From an uncultured Porphyromonas sp. (GTDB taxonomy: Bacteria > Bacteroidota > Bacteroidia > Bacteroidales > Porphyromonadaceae), in the NCBI RefSeq assembly GCF_905372525.1, contig NZ_CAJPPN010000041.1:1-22215 (forward strand): a DNA stretch of 22,215 nt, written 5' to 3'. The position numbers and the translations under genes were made by a program. The notes beneath the pieces are model-generated. The model made no database searches, was not told the DNA's origin, and worked only from the letters and a program-made list of their open reading frames with translations. Positions 15,511 to 22,215 of this stretch are shown piece after piece. Each line of letters starts with the position of its first letter. Within the stretch, counting starts at the first letter, position 1.

Positions 15511-16329
15511 ATGAACATACGTGCTACACTATTCACCCTCGTCGCCGTGCTGGGCGCTAGCTCCTGCGGAGAATGGTATGTCGATCGCGATGAAGCCCAC
15601 CTCCTCGGCTACCCGAGGGTCTGCGATCAGATCGTCAGCCGACCGATGTGTTCTGTCGTGCAGACGCATACATTCGGAGAGAATACGTCCACCAGCCGAC
15701 ACCTCTATGTCGTAGAGAATGAGGCTGTCCAAGCCGAGGACTTTGTCCTCTGGGTGATGACAGGAGCACCCTGGATACGGGAATGGGTGCAGAGAGACCC
15801 CAGCGAGGCGGCTAGGAGGCACTGGTATGAGTCTCTGGGGCGTGGAGAGCGAGGGCTCGCTCCTCGCAATAGCGGACTAGAGCGTCAGCTGGCTCGTGAC
15901 TACAACAATAGACCCGAGGCAAGGGGGCGGAAGCTTAGGGTCAGCCGTGATCGGATCATGTCGGGGCCTCCCCCCACACCCTGGCCTTATCGAGTCACGG
16001 GGGTGAAGGACTTCCGGATCATCTCCCTCTCGCCCCTCTTCGGGCAACCTGCGGAGAGCTCGCTGAACGACTACTTTATCATTGATGAGTTCAGCCCTCG
16101 TCAGATCATCTCCTCTCGGACGAAGACCCTCCTCTGGGGGTATTCGGACAAGAGGATGGTGACGAATATCGGGCAGTGGCTCTCGATGGAGCCGATGGCG
16201 CCACCCGTGGTGATGTTTCGCCTGAAGTGTCGCCCCGAGGAGCTCCCCATCAAGACCAAGCTGGTCTCCATCCTAGAGACCACGGAAGGCAAGGTACTGC
16301 GTGACACGCTAGAGGTAGAGCTAAGATGA
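15511..16329 (+). CDS. Uncharacterised envelope lipoprotein, duplicate copy 1
   Basis: The 272-residue product has a type II signal peptide (GASSC, lipidated Cys19) and no other recognised domain. It resembles DUF5034-like lipoproteins in size and context, but that assignment is not secure. Its last 113 residues (from YRVTGVKDF) match copy 2 at 108 positions, while the first 160 are clearly more diverged. Conserved blocks in both are VQAEDFVLWVMTGAPWIRE, ERQLA-x-DYNNRPEA and PPTPW. The stop overlaps the ATG of a 16-codon remnant of the DUF4249 gene, the same ATGA overlap seen at the intact downstream junction. It diverges from the MACPF gene across 375 bases. Possible roles include partner of the TonB receptor, surface antigen or resistance factor; none is shown. 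Confidence 0.8.
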   Translation: MNIRATLFTLVAVLGASSCGEWYVDRDEAHLLGYPRVCDQIVSRPMCSVVQTHTFGENTSTSRHLYVVENEAVQAEDFVLWVMTGAPWIREWVQRDPSEAARRHWYESLGRGERGLAPRNSGLERQLARDYNNRPEARGRKLRVSRDRIMSGPPPTPWPYRVTGVKDFRIISLSPLFGQPAESSLNDYFIIDEFSPRQIISSRTKTLLWGYSDKRMVTNIGQWLSMEPMAPPVVMFRLKCRPEELPIKTKLVSILETTEGKVLRDTLEVELR

Positions 16330-16376
16330 GCCGGAGACTCTACCCCATCTGGGTGCTCACAGCCTTCGTCTCATGA
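16326..16376 (+). pseudogene. 16-codon remnant of the DUF4249 lipoprotein gene
   Basis: The frame reads MSRRLYPIWVLTAFVS then stop. The first nine residues equal the N-terminus of the intact gene at 17641, and the DNA before and into it is nearly identical. Homology ends after about 35 bases. It marks the right edge of the tandem duplication and is not expected to function. Confidence 0.85.
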
Positions 16377-16426
16377 GGGTGGCTTTACCCGTTGGCTTTC
16401 CCTAATGAACTACAAAAAGGGGGGGA

Positions 16427-16456
16427 TTTGTCATTATCGTTTAATCGCTATATTTG
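16427..16456 (+). promoter_or_regulatory. Promoter of lipoprotein copy 2 / DUF4249 / TonB receptor operon
   Basis: TTTG at 16427-16430, an 18-base spacer and TATATTTG at 16449-16456 fit the -33/-7 pattern. A G7 run (16419-16425) directly precedes the -33 box. The -7 region is identical to that of copy 1, but only this copy keeps a -33 TTTG. Confidence 0.7.
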
Positions 16457-16759
16457 CGGTAGGTGAGCCGGTGTTGATGGTACGCCTATGATGCATATAG
16501 CCAAAGATAAATGACTCCCCCCTATCCTCTTCTCTATGGAGGCTGTGGGTAGCCTCCTCTGATGGATGTAGAGGGCTGAACCTTGTAGCTCCCCTCCCTC
16601 TCTCGGCATAGGGGGCGTCAGCCCTCCCCGCTTGACAAATAACTATCCGAACAAATATATACAGCGACGACGGAGAGTCGGGGAGACGACTGTGATGATG
16701 CAGACTTCCTCACAGAGGGCGACAACGCATGGGATACAGGCGATCTGTCCTTTAGGTAT

Positions 16760-16790
16760 AGGAGAAGGATTATACATAACTTCTCCTTTT
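16760..16790 (+). terminator. Terminator-like hairpin in the leader of lipoprotein copy 2
   Basis: AGGAGAAG at 16760-16767 pairs with CTTCTCCT at 16780-16787, closing on a 12-base AT-rich loop and running into TTTT (16787-16790). It lies 33 bases before the start codon and well downstream of the promoter, so it could attenuate the operon. Confidence 0.45.
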
Positions 16791-16822
16791 AGACGAAGAA
16801 AATAACTACTACTTAACTACAT

Positions 16823-17644
16823 ATGAAGACAAGCTATCTACTTCTCTCATTCGTGGCGCTTATGTCTCTAGGCACTAGCTCCTGTGGCGACCACTATATC
16901 CACCGCGGTAATGCCCACCTCATCTGCTTCCCGAGGGCCTGTGAGCAGATCGTAAGCCTACCGATGAGATCATCCGCACATACATATACGTTCGGCAAGG
17001 ATGCATATACCAGCCGACGACTCTTCATCGTAAGGGATGAGGGAGTCCAGGCCGAGGACTTCGTCCTCTGGGTGATGACGGGAGCACCTTGGATACGGGA
17101 ACGTGTCAAGGGTATACCCAGCGAGGAGGCTAGAGACAGATGGTATGAGACTATTGGTCCTAATAAGCCCGGACTCGCTCCTCGCAATAGGGAGCTGGAG
17201 CGTCAGCTAGCACATGACTACAATAATAGGCCCGAGGCACAGAAGCAAGTGTATAGAGCGAGCGGTGACTACAGTTCATTGGCCCCCCCCACACCCTGGG
17301 CCTATCGGGTCACGGGGGTGAAGGACTTCCGGATCGTCTCCCTCTCCCCCCTCTTCGGGCAGCCTGCGGAGAGCTCGCTGAACGACTACTTCAGTATCTA
17401 CGAGTTTAGCCCCCGGCAGATCATCTCCTCTCGGACGAAGACCCTCCTCTGGGGCTATTCGGACAAGAGGATGGTGGCGAATATCGGGCAGTGGCTCTCG
17501 ATGGAGCCGATGGCACCACCCGTGGTGATGTTTCGCCTGAAGCGTCGCCCCGAGGAGCTCCCCATCAAGACCAAGCTGGTCTCCATCCTAGAGACCACAG
17601 AGGGTAAGGTACTCCGAGACACGCTAGAGGTAGAGCTAAGATGA
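16823..17644 (+). CDS. Uncharacterised envelope lipoprotein, duplicate copy 2
   Basis: The 273-residue product has a type II signal peptide (GTSSC, lipidated Cys21). It is a paralogue of the gene at 15511. From YRVTGVKDF to the end only five residues differ, all single substitutions, while the N-terminal 160 residues retain blocks (VQAEDFVLWVMTGAPWIRE, DYNNRPEA, PPTPW) in a more diverged background. A run of eight C residues at 17283-17290 lies in the coding region where the two copies differ most. The stop codon overlaps the start of the DUF4249 gene (ATGA), and the TonB receptor follows, so these three form an operon. This copy, in its full operon, is probably the ancestral arrangement. Confidence 0.82.
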   Translation: MKTSYLLLSFVALMSLGTSSCGDHYIHRGNAHLICFPRACEQIVSLPMRSSAHTYTFGKDAYTSRRLFIVRDEGVQAEDFVLWVMTGAPWIRERVKGIPSEEARDRWYETIGPNKPGLAPRNRELERQLAHDYNNRPEAQKQVYRASGDYSSLAPPTPWAYRVTGVKDFRIVSLSPLFGQPAESSLNDYFSIYEFSPRQIISSRTKTLLWGYSDKRMVANIGQWLSMEPMAPPVVMFRLKRRPEELPIKTKLVSILETTEGKVLRDTLEVELR

Positions 17645-18579
17645 GCCGGAGACTCTATCCTATCTGGGCGCTCTGGCCACTCTTGGCTATGCTCTGTGGC
17701 CTCGGCTCTTGTACGAAAGAGATCGATATCCGCCCCCAGACAGAGGTGCAGGTCGTCGCCTCCTGCGTCCTCACCAACGCTGATGTCCAGCGCCTCAAGC
17801 TCACCTATAGCCGAGAGATGGGCGGTGGGCGCTTCTATGATGAGGTAGAGCAGGCCAGAGCGACCCTCTATGAGGAGGGGACGGCTGTCGGCACCTTCGT
17901 CCGCGTAGGGTATGGAACCTGGGAGCTTCGCTTCCGTCCTACTGCTGGGCGTCACTACCGGCTAGAGGTGGAGGTTCCCCAGCGCCCGACCCTGAGAGCT
18001 ACCACCCGGATGCCCTCCCCCGTAGACGTACGACGTAGGGCTCTGCGTAGCGCTACGACACGGCTCTTCACACAGCGGACGCTAGGGGCTCCCTACTGGA
18101 TGTTTTGCCTGAGCTCGAGTCTCAAGGAGGTACCCTGTGACCCCCTCCATCCCCCGAAGCTAGCGGAGGATCCGAATCCCCGCCTCTGTCAGCAGCTCGG
18201 GACGAACCATCGGCGAGCCGACCACTTCAACGAGGAGAGCGAGCTGGCAGCCTGGGATCAGAGCTATGGAGCTGTCGCCCTCTACCGCTACTATACCCGT
18301 ATTACCCCACCGAGCGACGACCCTACGGGAGGGACTCCCTATGAGTTCGTCGTACAGCATGCCCCTAGTCGGGCATCCTTTGTCGTCTTCAGAGCTGCGT
18401 CGCAGGAGTATGATCGCTACCTGCGCTCGGTCGTGGAGAAGATGATCTTCTATGAGAGCGAGGATGACCCCGCAGCGTGGTTTGACCAGACGACGATCTA
18501 CTCCAATATAGAGCACGGTCTGGGGATCTTCGCCGCCTACTACCAGACAGCCTACTACTGTCACGAGTCCTTACCCTAG
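17641..18579 (+). CDS. DUF4249-family lipoprotein
   Basis: The 312-residue product has a type II signal peptide (LGSC, lipidated Cys24) followed by TKEIDI, typical of DUF4249 proteins. These are Bacteroidota outer-membrane lipoproteins usually encoded beside a TonB-dependent receptor and thought to work with it, though the ligand is unknown. The N-terminal beta-rich part (EVQVVASCVLTNADVQRLKLTYSRE read in two halves, ARATLYEEGTAVGTF, GRHYRLEVEVP) fits the family. It overlaps the preceding lipoprotein gene by 4 bp and the receptor starts 18 bases later, so all three are likely co-expressed. A 5' fragment of this gene persists at 16326-16376. Confidence 0.78.
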   Translation: MSRRLYPIWALWPLLAMLCGLGSCTKEIDIRPQTEVQVVASCVLTNADVQRLKLTYSREMGGGRFYDEVEQARATLYEEGTAVGTFVRVGYGTWELRFRPTAGRHYRLEVEVPQRPTLRATTRMPSPVDVRRRALRSATTRLFTQRTLGAPYWMFCLSSSLKEVPCDPLHPPKLAEDPNPRLCQQLGTNHRRADHFNEESELAAWDQSYGAVALYRYYTRITPPSDDPTGGTPYEFVVQHAPSRASFVVFRAASQEYDRYLRSVVEKMIFYESEDDPAAWFDQTTIYSNIEHGLGIFAAYYQTAYYCHESLP

Positions 18580-18597
18580 TACATACATCTATATTAT

Positions 18598-20958
18598 ATG
18601 ATGCGTACGATACTGCATACCCGAGGGACGGGAGGGCGCAGGTGCCTGCTTTCGCTCCTGCTCCTACTCATGCTCCTGCTCGGTGTAGAGCGAGCCGAGG
18701 GGCAGCGCTATAGCGGACGAGTCCGTGACGCTGAGACGACCCGAGCCCTCTCGGGGGTGGAGATCTTGACGGAGCGGGGATACCGCCTAGCCTGGACGGA
18801 TGGGCAGGGACAGTTCACCTTTGACTACGGTGCGGATAGCCTGCGCGTCGTCCTCTTTGCCGATGGCTATCGGCAGAGGCATGTGACCCTGCGCCTAGGC
18901 CAAGGGGGGGAGTTCACCCTCACCCCTCTAGGGAAGGAGCTCCAGGAGGTGACCGTGATCGGACACGGTGCTACACGGGGCAATAGCACCTTCGTCTATA
19001 CCTCCGCAGATGTCCGTGGGATGGCTACCCTAGCGGGGGAGGTCGATGTACTGCGCTACCCACAGCTCCTGCCCGGGGTCTCTCAGGGCATGGAGGGAGG
19101 ACTAGGCTTCTATGTGCGTGGGGCAGGTAGTGGCAACAATAGGACGGAGCTAGACGGGGTACCTATCCCTGCTCCGACGCACCTCTTCGGGCTCTTCTCG
19201 GTCTTTCACCCCGATATAGTAGGGCAGTCCACCTTCCAGATGGGAGGGATCACAGCCTCCTCGGGGGACTTTACCTCCACGCTCCTACAGATACGTAGCC
19301 GGAGGCCTTCGGCTGGTAGACCTAGGGGCTCCTTCGCTCTATCCCCACTGATGGTAGGTGGGGCACTAGAGGGGCGACTCATCGGGGATAGACTCTCCTA
19401 TCAGGTGGCTGGACGCTCCTCCCTCCTTCGTCCCGAGTATCTCCTGCTGAAGGCTCTCCTAGGCAAGGAGGCTATCACGGGCGACTTCGACGCACAGGTA
19501 CAGGATCTCTATGCCAAGGTCCATTGGGCGCTCTCTGCACAGCACTCTGCTGAGGTCCTCCTCTTCGGGAGCAATGACTACCTCGGCTACCTCTCCGAGG
19601 AAGAGCAGGGAGTGGATCGCAATAAGATCTCCTTCGGCTGGCGCAATAGGGCGCTGAAGGTAGGCTGGACCTACACCCCTCGGGAGCAACTTCACCTAGA
19701 GACCTCGGTCTACTATGCGGGCTACAGCACACGGCAGGGGCAGGTCGGACAGGATGGTATCCGTCGTGGGCTCGTCGTAGGCTCGGAGAAGGGGGAGTGG
19801 GCTCTACGCAGTCATCTGACAACCCAGGTACGGGAGCTGGATCTCGGGGCGGGGCTTGACCTACGCCAGCAGACCTTTCGCCCGATGATGCAGAGCCTGG
19901 CTGTCGATGGTGCGAGGGGGGCGGACTGGAGTCCGACCTTCACGACGACCCTTGCCTCGCTCTACATGGAGGGGCGCTACCGCAACCCCAACTACAGTGT
20001 GCAGGCAGGGCTACGCTACAACCTCTTCAGAGACCCAGGGAGGCAGATCAGTCACCACCTAGATGCCCGACTCAAGTACGAGTTCGTCCTCACACCGACC
20101 CTCTCCCTCGAGGCAACCTATGACCACTTGACCCAGTATCAGCACACGCTCGAGGGGCTACCCGTAGGGTGGGCGCTCGATCTCGTGATCCCCGCCTCTC
20201 ATCGCTTTCGCCCCGAGCACTCCGATCAGGGCTACCTCGGGGGTGTCTGGAGCACCCCGGGGCTCTATATTACCCTCGGGGGATACTACCGTCGTCTCAC
20301 GGGGCTCACCGCCTATCGTAGCTGGCTCAATCACTTCACCCGCCACAATGTCTCTTGGGAGGAGGACGTCCTCACCGGCCGGGGGCACTCCTATGGGCTG
20401 GAGCTCTGGGTAGAGAAGCGTCAGGGGCGACTCACGGGCTCACTCTCCTATACACTCTCTCGGACGAGGCGTACCTTCCCCGAGCTCAATGGGGGGCGTA
20501 GTTATCCCTTCAGCTTCGATAGGACACATATCCTCAATGTCCAGACTCGCTACGAGGTATGCCGTACGGCACGACGTGAGCAACACCTCTCTCTAGCTGG
20601 CTATCTGACCTCAGGGGGGACGATGACGATCCCACTGGCGAGCTACCAAGCCGAGGGGCTCCCCTACTGGGAGACTCAGGAGTCGGGGATCTTCGTGCCC
20701 TCAGAGCAAGACTATCATGCGACCACTCGTACGCAGATGTCCTCGCTCAATGCCTATCGGCTACCGCCCTACCTCCGCTTTGACCTCAGCTACTCCTTCC
20801 TCTGGCGCAGACGTCGAGTGAGCCATGAGCTCACCATCGGGATCTACAATATCCTCAACCGCAAGAACCCCTATCTCATCTACTACGAGCGGAATAGCTG
20901 GCGACAGCTCAGCATCCTCTCCCTCGTCCCCTCAGTGCGCTGGGAGCTTCGCTTCTAG
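18598..20958 (+). CDS. TonB-dependent outer-membrane receptor
   Basis: The 786-residue product has a long signal peptide (about residues 1-35, LLSLLLLLMLLLGV core). A carboxypeptidase-D-like domain (YSGRVRDAETTRALSGVEI, about 38-110) precedes LQEVTVIGHG (115-124) and a plug with LPGVSQGMEGGLGFYVRG and NNRTELDGVPIPAPTH, then a beta-barrel ending in RWELRF. The final Phe is the usual outer-membrane assembly signal. It is smaller than SusC proteins and lacks a SusD partner; instead it follows a DUF4249 lipoprotein, a recurrent pairing. The ligand is unknown. A G7 run lies at 18904-18910. The last 22 bases of the gene are part of the 41-bp direct repeat that recurs at 22154. Confidence 0.9.
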   Translation: MMRTILHTRGTGGRRCLLSLLLLLMLLLGVERAEGQRYSGRVRDAETTRALSGVEILTERGYRLAWTDGQGQFTFDYGADSLRVVLFADGYRQRHVTLRLGQGGEFTLTPLGKELQEVTVIGHGATRGNSTFVYTSADVRGMATLAGEVDVLRYPQLLPGVSQGMEGGLGFYVRGAGSGNNRTELDGVPIPAPTHLFGLFSVFHPDIVGQSTFQMGGITASSGDFTSTLLQIRSRRPSAGRPRGSFALSPLMVGGALEGRLIGDRLSYQVAGRSSLLRPEYLLLKALLGKEAITGDFDAQVQDLYAKVHWALSAQHSAEVLLFGSNDYLGYLSEEEQGVDRNKISFGWRNRALKVGWTYTPREQLHLETSVYYAGYSTRQGQVGQDGIRRGLVVGSEKGEWALRSHLTTQVRELDLGAGLDLRQQTFRPMMQSLAVDGARGADWSPTFTTTLASLYMEGRYRNPNYSVQAGLRYNLFRDPGRQISHHLDARLKYEFVLTPTLSLEATYDHLTQYQHTLEGLPVGWALDLVIPASHRFRPEHSDQGYLGGVWSTPGLYITLGGYYRRLTGLTAYRSWLNHFTRHNVSWEEDVLTGRGHSYGLELWVEKRQGRLTGSLSYTLSRTRRTFPELNGGRSYPFSFDRTHILNVQTRYEVCRTARREQHLSLAGYLTSGGTMTIPLASYQAEGLPYWETQESGIFVPSEQDYHATTRTQMSSLNAYRLPPYLRFDLSYSFLWRRRRVSHELTIGIYNILNRKNPYLIYYERNSWRQLSILSLVPSVRWELRF

Positions 20959-20977
20959 CGTCGGAGAGGGGAGTGGG
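20937..20977 (+). repeat. 41-bp direct repeat, left copy, spanning the receptor stop codon
   Basis: This copy covers the last 22 bases of the receptor gene and 19 bases beyond. It matches 22154-22194 at 40 of 41 bases, identical for the first 28. The two copies are 1217 bases apart. Confidence 0.92.
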
Positions 20978-21009
20978 AGCGACATTACCTCCTTCTGGAT
21001 AAAAGCGAT

Positions 21010-21017
21010 TACCTTTG
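21010..21017 (+). promoter_or_regulatory. Promoter -7 box (TACCTTTG) for the 318-residue gene
   Basis: TACCTTTG fits TAnnTTTG and lies about 175 bases before the start codon, inside the segment bracketed by the direct repeats. No clear -33 TTTG. The inserted segment would thus bring its own promoter. Confidence 0.5.
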
Positions 21018-21191
21018 TGCCGAAAGGGCGACCCTGACGGGGTATGCCCGAGAGAGACTGTTTTTAGTAAAGAGTACATTCCTGATTAAGAGTAGTAATA
21101 GGCGGAGGGAGAGTAGCTAGAATTCTGTTGGATCAAGCACGATACCCTCGACTACACATACGAGTAGCGAACCACCAAAGAAGCCTCCATT

Positions 21192-22148
21192 ATGCCACGA
21201 ATAAACATAGACAGTACCAAATATACTCCAATCGGTCGAGATGGAGATAGAGTTGTTCGTATCCGCTTCGATTACGAATACGAACAAGAGATGTTATTTC
21301 TCGCCTCTCTTGAGAACAAAGCTATCCGAAGTTTCCTCCATTACTTGGACTGTTCTCCTTTCGAATATGGAGTGCATACCCAGTGGTCTTCTTTGGATAC
21401 GCCCGTATCACTGACCCTATATATCCCCTTCTCTTTAATGGATTCACCCGAGTATACTATATTCACTTCTACCTATAGCTATATAGAGAGTGGTGTTGAT
21501 GATATATGTATCCCTGAGAGGACAGATGATTTGTTCCCGGAGAGTATATATAATAAGATGGTTGCCACAGATATCGTCGGTGTTATCAACCGGCAGATCG
21601 GTGAGAGGCTTATCCTTGGATGTAAGTTCACAGCAAAACCCAAAGGACGGGGAAGCGAATGCGTTTCCTTAATGTCTTACGATGATGAGTCGCTGAAGTG
21701 GTTACACCTTACTAGAGAGTGGCTAGATATTGTACCAGAGCTTCACTCAAGGGATGCTGGGGATAGTTATGCCCTCTACAAGATGTATAGATCGCACGAC
21801 CGAGAGCACTCTATGACTGGATTCCACAGTGTCTATAGAGGGACGACCAGAGTAAATGGGAAATGTCCTCCGATAGATATGCGTGGTCTATTGCATACCT
21901 TCCTAGATCCGGAGGAGGAGTACCCTTTATGTGTATGTGTGGATGGTTACTCTAGGCGTCGTGCCTTAGGCTTCCTCTCCGTCTGTGTGTCTCTCTACCC
22001 ATATATGAAGGGGGGGGCGTGTCCATCTGATTATGGTCGGTTCGATACGCTCTTACTCAAAAATCTCGGATGGGACGCAAGAGAGTTCTATATATACTGT
22101 ACTACGCAGGCCGTATATCTCCGTCAAGATAATTCACCTAGCTGGTAA
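21192..22148 (+). CDS. Hypothetical protein in an AT-richer inserted segment
   Basis: The 318-residue product is not recognised. It starts MPRINIDSTKYTPIGRDGDR, has no signal peptide or membrane span, and is mixed alpha/beta in appearance with nine cysteines or so, including the VCVDGYSRRR and LSVCVSLYPYMKGG region. Base use differs from the neighbours: two 60-base lines sampled by hand (21241 and 21541) are 38% and 42% GC, against 58% for a line in the receptor gene (19381). AT-ending codons are common. It lies wholly between two copies of a 41-bp direct repeat and has its own -7 box. A G8 run at 22010-22017 lies in the coding frame. It could be cargo such as an immunity protein, but nothing in the sequence proves a function. 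Confidence 0.7.
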   Translation: MPRINIDSTKYTPIGRDGDRVVRIRFDYEYEQEMLFLASLENKAIRSFLHYLDCSPFEYGVHTQWSSLDTPVSLTLYIPFSLMDSPEYTIFTSTYSYIESGVDDICIPERTDDLFPESIYNKMVATDIVGVINRQIGERLILGCKFTAKPKGRGSECVSLMSYDDESLKWLHLTREWLDIVPELHSRDAGDSYALYKMYRSHDREHSMTGFHSVYRGTTRVNGKCPPIDMRGLLHTFLDPEEEYPLCVCVDGYSRRRALGFLSVCVSLYPYMKGGACPSDYGRFDTLLLKNLGWDAREFYIYCTTQAVYLRQDNSPSW

Positions 22149-22153
22149 GGGGG

Positions 22154-22194
22154 GCGCTGGGAGCTTCGCTTCTAGCGTCGGTGAGGGGAGTGGG
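22154..22194 (+). repeat. 41-bp direct repeat, right copy
   Basis: It begins five bases after the stop codon of the 318-residue gene and again encodes RWELRF plus stop, as at the end of the receptor gene. One mismatch to the left copy (A to T at the 29th base). Sequence after it differs from that after the left copy, as far as the window shows. Confidence 0.92.
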
Positions 22195-22215
22195 GGCTCG
22201 GTCGGGGAGGAAGAG

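Larger units (their letters stand above)
16330..16822. other. Intergenic leader region between the duplicate lipoprotein genes
   Basis: Apart from the DUF4249 stub there is no gene. It carries the copy-2 promoter (16427-16456), a leader of about 370 bases with a 7-bp hairpin (16538-16544 with 16551-16557), an 8-bp long-range pair (16572-16579 with 16618-16625) and a terminator-like hairpin at 16760-16790. Relative to copy 1 the leader is about 150 bases longer. Confidence 0.7.

Noticed and set aside
15133..15515. CATACTAATAT present at both edges of the MACPF/lipoprotein intergenic region, considered as invertase sites
   Set aside because: The two copies are in direct, not inverted, orientation, are only 11 bases long and overlap ordinary AT-rich start regions.
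21024..21065. Terminator after the TonB receptor (GGGC...GCCC hairpin then TTTTT)
   Set aside because: The T-run begins about 11 bases after the stem and the hairpin lies downstream of the next promoter box, so the call is too weak.

Overview
The window looks like chromosome from a high-GC member of the Bacteroidota, most likely Porphyromonas or a close relative (inference). The reasons are SusC/SusD and DUF4249/TonB-receptor pairs, many type II lipoprotein signals, the absence of Shine-Dalgarno-like start regions, and a recurrent TAnnTTTG promoter -7 box upstream of most transcription units, in two or three cases with a TTTG-type -33 box about 18-20 bases further up. No rRNA, CRISPR array, transposase or integrase was seen.

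Layout. 1-547: no gene, but a promoter and a C10 run. 548-1441: GT32-type glycosyltransferase with a strong terminator. 1442-2024: gene-free, with three 22-bp tandem repeats. 2025-3720: a dihydroorotate-dehydrogenase-like flavoprotein and an OmpA-type lipoprotein. 3931-4552: one compact transcription unit, tRNA-Glu, rpsT, identical tRNA-Glu, terminator. 4809-9889: a SusC/SusD pair closed by a strong terminator. 10112-10745: a composite repeat region made of 9-bp and 21-22-bp tandem units. 10784-13429: a secreted GH2 beta-mannosidase-type enzyme with its own promoter, possibly serving the SusCD system. 13477-13613: a nested palindrome between convergent genes.

13687-15135 (minus strand) encodes a lipoprotein with a MACPF signature, the family that includes the Bacteroidales secreted antimicrobial proteins (BSAPs). 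Divergent from it lies a rearranged envelope locus. A lipoprotein gene (15511-16329) and its near copy (16823-17644) form a tandem duplication that also copied the promoter and the first codons of the next gene, leaving a 16-codon stub. The second copy overlaps by 4 bp a DUF4249 lipoprotein gene, which is followed by a TonB-dependent receptor. Just past the receptor stop sits an AT-richer segment with an unrecognised 318-residue gene. It is bracketed by a 41-bp direct repeat (one mismatch) derived from the 3' end of the receptor gene, which marks an acquired or rearranged segment.

The most interesting reading (inference) is that 13.4-22.2 kb is an interbacterial-antagonism locus: a MACPF toxin facing a duplicating set of outer-membrane lipoprotein and receptor genes that could carry its target variant or resistance, next to a recently gained cargo gene. 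The sequence shows the gene content, duplication and direct repeats; it does not prove the function.
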